Source: Odoribacter sp036657595 (GTDB taxonomy: Bacteria; Bacteroidota; Bacteroidia; Bacteroidales; Marinifilaceae). From it: 64,000 bases of DNA. Below the pieces are notes generated by a model. The model had not been told where the DNA came from. It made no database searches and saw only the letters and a list, made by a program, of their open reading frames with translations. Each line of letters starts with the position of its first letter. Within the stretch, counting starts at the first letter, position 1. Made by a program: the position numbers and the translations under genes. Positions 61,269-64,000 of the stretch are shown piece after piece. The stretch spans positions 17,461-81,460 of the forward strand of contig JAVXFZ010000003.1 in assembly GCA_036657595.1 (NCBI GenBank), in the 5' to 3' direction.

Positions 61269-62330
61269 ATGGCTCGATTTTTAAAAAATAAACAAAAATC
61301 AAAAGGTGCAGCACCCGGCTCGCTGATCTTCTTAGGTCAACAAAAGCTGGAGCATCCCTGCATCCGGGTGACTCAATACAATACGGACTATGTGAAAGAA
61401 TTGGAATTGAAACACTTGGACAAAATCGCCGAATACATTTCTGATGACTATGTTACTTGGATTTCTATCCACGGACTGCACGATACCAAACTAATTGAAC
61501 AAATAGGCAAGCAATTTCATATCTCCCCCCTAATCCTTGAGGATATTCTAAACACAGACGAACGCCCTAAATTTATTGACAATGACACGTATCTATTCAT
61601 TCTCCTGAAAGCTCTTCATTTCAGCCGTGAAACGAATAAAATGCACATGGAACAAATCTCTATGTTCATTGGCGATCATTATCTCGTTACGATACAGGAG
61701 TCTACAACCGATTATTTCGAGGATGTTTCCAAACGACTCTATTCAGGACAAACCAAAATCCGGAGCTACTCACCCGATTACCTCTGCTACGCAATGGTCG
61801 ACACGCTCGTTGATAGTTATATCCTGAACATTGAAAAATTAGGCACTGCCATCGAAGATCAGGAAAAAGTCCTACTTTCCGCCCGTAAACAGATTATTGA
61901 AAACAGTTATCATTATAAGACAGAGCTGTCATATATCCGTAAGAATATTCGACCAGTAAAGGAATTGATGACACGTTTTGCAACTTCCGACTCTGCGCTA
62001 ATTAACGAACGTACGTACAATTATCTACGTGATCTCGAAGGCTTAGTCACTCAAGCACTCGAAGCTATTGAGATTTATTACACGATGGTTGCCGATCAAC
62101 AAAACAGTTATAATGCCAATGCCAATAATAACACCAACGACGTAATGAAAGTACTTACCATCTTCGCCACAATTTTCATTCCCCTTACTTTCATCGTTGG
62201 TGTCTATGGTATGAACTTCGACAATATGCCTGAACTTCGCTCCCCCAACGCCTATTTTATTCTTTGGGCTATTATGGTTGCTATTGCTATCGCTATGCTC
62301 TTCTTTTTTAAACGGAAAAAATGGCTGTAA
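61269..62330 (+). CDS. corA: CorA family magnesium/divalent cation channel
   Basis: The 353 residues contain the cytoplasmic alpha/beta funnel, the long stalk helix and two C-terminal transmembrane helices with the signature VGVYGMNFDNMPEL (GMN motif) before the last helix and a basic tail (FFKRKKWL). CorA is a pentameric Mg2+ channel that is gated by intracellular Mg2+. The funnel length and GMN loop are normal. It is co-transcribed with the MscS gene. Whether Mg2+ or Co2+/Ni2+ is the main cargo cannot be told from sequence. Confidence 0.93.
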   Translation: MARFLKNKQKSKGAAPGSLIFLGQQKLEHPCIRVTQYNTDYVKELELKHLDKIAEYISDDYVTWISIHGLHDTKLIEQIGKQFHISPLILEDILNTDERPKFIDNDTYLFILLKALHFSRETNKMHMEQISMFIGDHYLVTIQESTTDYFEDVSKRLYSGQTKIRSYSPDYLCYAMVDTLVDSYILNIEKLGTAIEDQEKVLLSARKQIIENSYHYKTELSYIRKNIRPVKELMTRFATSDSALINERTYNYLRDLEGLVTQALEAIEIYYTMVADQQNSYNANANNNTNDVMKVLTIFATIFIPLTFIVGVYGMNFDNMPELRSPNAYFILWAIMVAIAIAMLFFFKRKKWL

Positions 62331-62380
62331 TATATAAAAACAAGGTTTATTTATATATTCCTTATTTCTATATACACAAA

Positions 62381-62408
62381 ATCCTGGCGATCAAAAGATC
62401 GCCAGGAT
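62381..62408. terminator. Bidirectional terminator between corA and eno
   Basis: ATCCTGGCGATC pairs perfectly with GATCGCCAGGAT around an AAAA loop. The minus-strand side ends in TTTTG and the plus side in AAAAAAAC, so it best terminates eno, 29 bases after its stop. Confidence 0.82.
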
Positions 62409-62437
62409 AAAAAAACTTCTCATCAAAATCTTTCTTT

Positions 62438-63721
62438 CTACCTAAACCGCTGCCCCATAAATACAGCATCTTCACCTAATTCTTCTTCAATGCGAAGCAA
62501 TTGATTATATTTCGCCATCCGATCAGAACGGCTCATTGACCCGGCTTTGATCTGTCCGGAATTAGTAGCAACCGCTATGTCAGCAATTGTTGCATCTTCC
62601 GTTTCTCCAGAACGATGAGAAGTAACCGTCGTATAACCGGCACGATGAGCCATTTCAATAGCATCCAAAGTTTCTGTCAACGTACCAATCTGATTCACTT
62701 TAATCAGAATTGAATTAGCACATCCCAATTCAATACCCCGTTTCAAATATTCAACGTTAGTCACAAACAAATCGTCACCCACCAATTGACAGCGATCACC
62801 TAACTTTCCAGTTAGCATTTCCCAGCCATCCCAATCATTTTCAGCCATTCCATCTTCAATGGAATCAATCGGATAACGGTCAATTAATTCTTCTAAGTAA
62901 AGCACCTGTTCCGTTGAAGTCCGCTTCATTCCCTGTGCCCCCTCAAACGTAGAATAATTGTACAACCCATTTTTGTAAAATTCAGAAGCCGCACAATCCA
63001 AACCTATCATTACATCATCACCCGGTTTATATCCTGCCTTCCGAATCGCATCAATAATCACTACCAACGCTTCCTCCGTTCCTCGCAAGGCAGGCGCAAA
63101 TCCACCTTCATCACCAACAGCTGTACTCAATCCTCGACCGTGCAGCACTTTCTTCAACGTATGGAAAATTTCCGCTCCCATCTGTAGTGCTCCACGAAAC
63201 GTCTTCGCACCAACAGGACGAATTAAAAACTCCTGAAAAGCAATCGGCGCATCCGAATGTGAACCTCCGTTTATAATATTCATCATCGGCACCGGCAATA
63301 CTTTAGCATTGCAGCCCCCGATATATCGGTATAAAGGCATTCCCAACGCATTCGCAGCTGCCTTAGCACAAGCCAATGATACTCCCAACAAGGCGTTGGC
63401 TCCCAAATTAGATTTAGTTTTTGTTCCGTCCAATGCAATCAATAGTCGATCAATCGCCGCCTGATCCGTCACCTCAAATCCTAAGAGAGCATCAGCAATC
63501 ATTGTATTAATGTGATCTACTGCATTTAAAACGCCCTTACCCTGATAGCGCGATTTATCACCATCTCGCAATTCTAATGCCTCGTGTTCACCCGTCGAAG
63601 CTCCAGAAGGGACAGCAGCGCGCCCCATCGTTCCATTTTCCAATACTACATCCACCTCAATAGTAGGATTTCCCCGGGAATCCAATATCTCCCGCCCCGT
63701 AATGTCTACAATATGTGTCAT
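62438..63721 (-). CDS. eno: Enolase (phosphopyruvate hydratase)
   Basis: The 427 residues are a complete enolase: VDITGREILDSRGNPTIEVDVVLENG, GRAAVPSGASTGEHEALELRDGD, MMNIINGGSHSDAPIAFQEFLI, VGDEGGFAP, QLVGDDLFVTN, SILIKVNQIGTLTETLDAIEMAHRAGYTTVTSHRSGETEDATIADIAVAT, and QIKAGSMSRSDRMAKYNQLLRIEEELG. The catalytic lysine, the general base and the metal-binding Asp/Glu residues lie in these segments. It interconverts 2-phosphoglycerate and phosphoenolpyruvate. A promoter with TTTG-N18-TAACTTAC lies 35-70 bases before the ATG. Confidence 0.97.
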   Translation of the reverse strand: MTHIVDITGREILDSRGNPTIEVDVVLENGTMGRAAVPSGASTGEHEALELRDGDKSRYQGKGVLNAVDHINTMIADALLGFEVTDQAAIDRLLIALDGTKTKSNLGANALLGVSLACAKAAANALGMPLYRYIGGCNAKVLPVPMMNIINGGSHSDAPIAFQEFLIRPVGAKTFRGALQMGAEIFHTLKKVLHGRGLSTAVGDEGGFAPALRGTEEALVVIIDAIRKAGYKPGDDVMIGLDCAASEFYKNGLYNYSTFEGAQGMKRTSTEQVLYLEELIDRYPIDSIEDGMAENDWDGWEMLTGKLGDRCQLVGDDLFVTNVEYLKRGIELGCANSILIKVNQIGTLTETLDAIEMAHRAGYTTVTSHRSGETEDATIADIAVATNSGQIKAGSMSRSDRMAKYNQLLRIEEELGEDAVFMGQRFR

Positions 63722-63920
63722 CGCTTTAGTTGTTTGATAATTTGTATTCTTTTTTTGTTGAGTAAGTTACAATAAAAGAATGAATGACAAAGCGACTCAT
63801 ACAAAAAATTAACATCATTTATAAACTGGAATAAAATACAATGACACCGATAAAGCTAATGAATGAATTTATTATTTTCTAAGTTCTTTAAAATATGAAA
63901 TCTTGTATCCTAATACTACT

Positions 63921-63962
63921 TAAATAAAAAAAGCGAACCCTTCGATCCGCTTTTTTTATTTA
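63921..63962 (-). terminator. Terminator of the gene entering from the right edge
   Basis: AAATAAAAAAAGCG (63922-63935 region) pairs with CGCTTTTTTTATTT around a short loop, just beyond a minus-strand stop codon at 63986-63988. It should end the transcript of the gene at the right edge before the eno promoter. Confidence 0.75.
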
Positions 63963-63985
63963 ATCCCCCTAAAAGAGGAGAGTTA

Positions 63986-64000
63986 CTAAGCTTTTGGAGC
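63986..64000 (-). CDS. Possible last codons of a minus-strand gene (partial)
   Basis: Reading the minus strand from base 64000 gives Ala-Pro-Lys-Ala-TAG, with a good terminator 24 bases further on. This suggests the 3' end of a gene outside the window. Four residues cannot identify it; an alanine/proline/lysine-rich tail would fit several ribosomal proteins, but that is speculation. Confidence 0.3.
   Translation of the reverse strand, partial: APKA

Overview
The window reads as a chromosomal segment of a gut-type Bacteroidales bacterium. Evidence: a SusC/SusD pair with its own FecI-type sigma factor and FecR anti-sigma factor, many lipoproteins with acidic residues after the lipobox cysteine, promoters of the Bacteroidetes TTTG-N19/20-TAnnTTTG type, few Shine-Dalgarno sequences, and house-keeping genes typical of the order. 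The ferredoxin-dependent 2-oxoglutarate oxidoreductase, the HydE hydrogenase maturase and the GGGtGRT/scaffold pair indicate an anaerobe. An Odoribacteraceae-like origin (Odoribacter/Butyricimonas) is my inference from gene content, not shown.

Layout. 1-950: end of a sugar nucleotidyltransferase, a tiny membrane protein and a DoxX protein. 1.2-7.9 kb (+): two membrane-linked AraC-type regulators, then a TRL-like lipoprotein, a secreted protein, two GLUG-like proteins without signal peptides, and an HU protein. Spaced direct repeats lie before the second regulator and before the lipoprotein gene. 8.0-9.85 kb (-): an outer-membrane barrel and a shortened aspartokinase-like protein preceded by a threonine-rich leader peptide and attenuator. 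9.95-21.95 kb (-): a nine-gene locus with sigma factor, FecR, SusC, SusD, FAS1 lipoprotein, lipoprotein, secreted thioredoxin, TIG/propeller-like lipoprotein and acidic lipoprotein, closed by a strong terminator. 22.1-27.7 kb: Fe-S scaffold-like/GGGtGRT pair, stress membrane protein, DUF3078 porin, Dabb protein, MscS channel. 27.9-31.2 kb (-): secreted HMA protein, TonB receptor and Cys-rich protein, a likely copper module.

31.5-41.2 kb: redox-dead TlpA-like lipoprotein, LpxH, ComM/YifB, pyrophosphatase, GmhA-like isomerase, OxyR, DnaJ, GrpE, RadC, S20 and two tandem tRNA-Glu genes. 41.5-52.4 kb: RsmI, a large lipoprotein, a 910-residue membrane-anchored propeller protein, HydE, LysE exporter, a fused O-/N-acyltransferase of the glycine/ornithine-lipid type, DUF721 protein and RecF. 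52.8-56.3 kb (+): membrane TPR protein, a secreted repeat protein whose signal peptide is interrupted by an in-frame stop, and an outer-membrane barrel. 56.4-64 kb: KorB-KorA under a promoter with a palindrome at the predicted start site, MscS, CorA, enolase, and the last codons of one more gene.

Most striking: a threonine attenuator (ten Thr codons, alternative RNA pairings, U-tract) in front of an aspartokinase-like protein that lacks the second half of the catalytic domain and has altered active-site motifs. It looks like a threonine-sensing switch for a probably non-catalytic protein. Other points of interest are the membrane-AraC/GLUG/HU cluster and the interrupted signal peptide at 53.8 kb.
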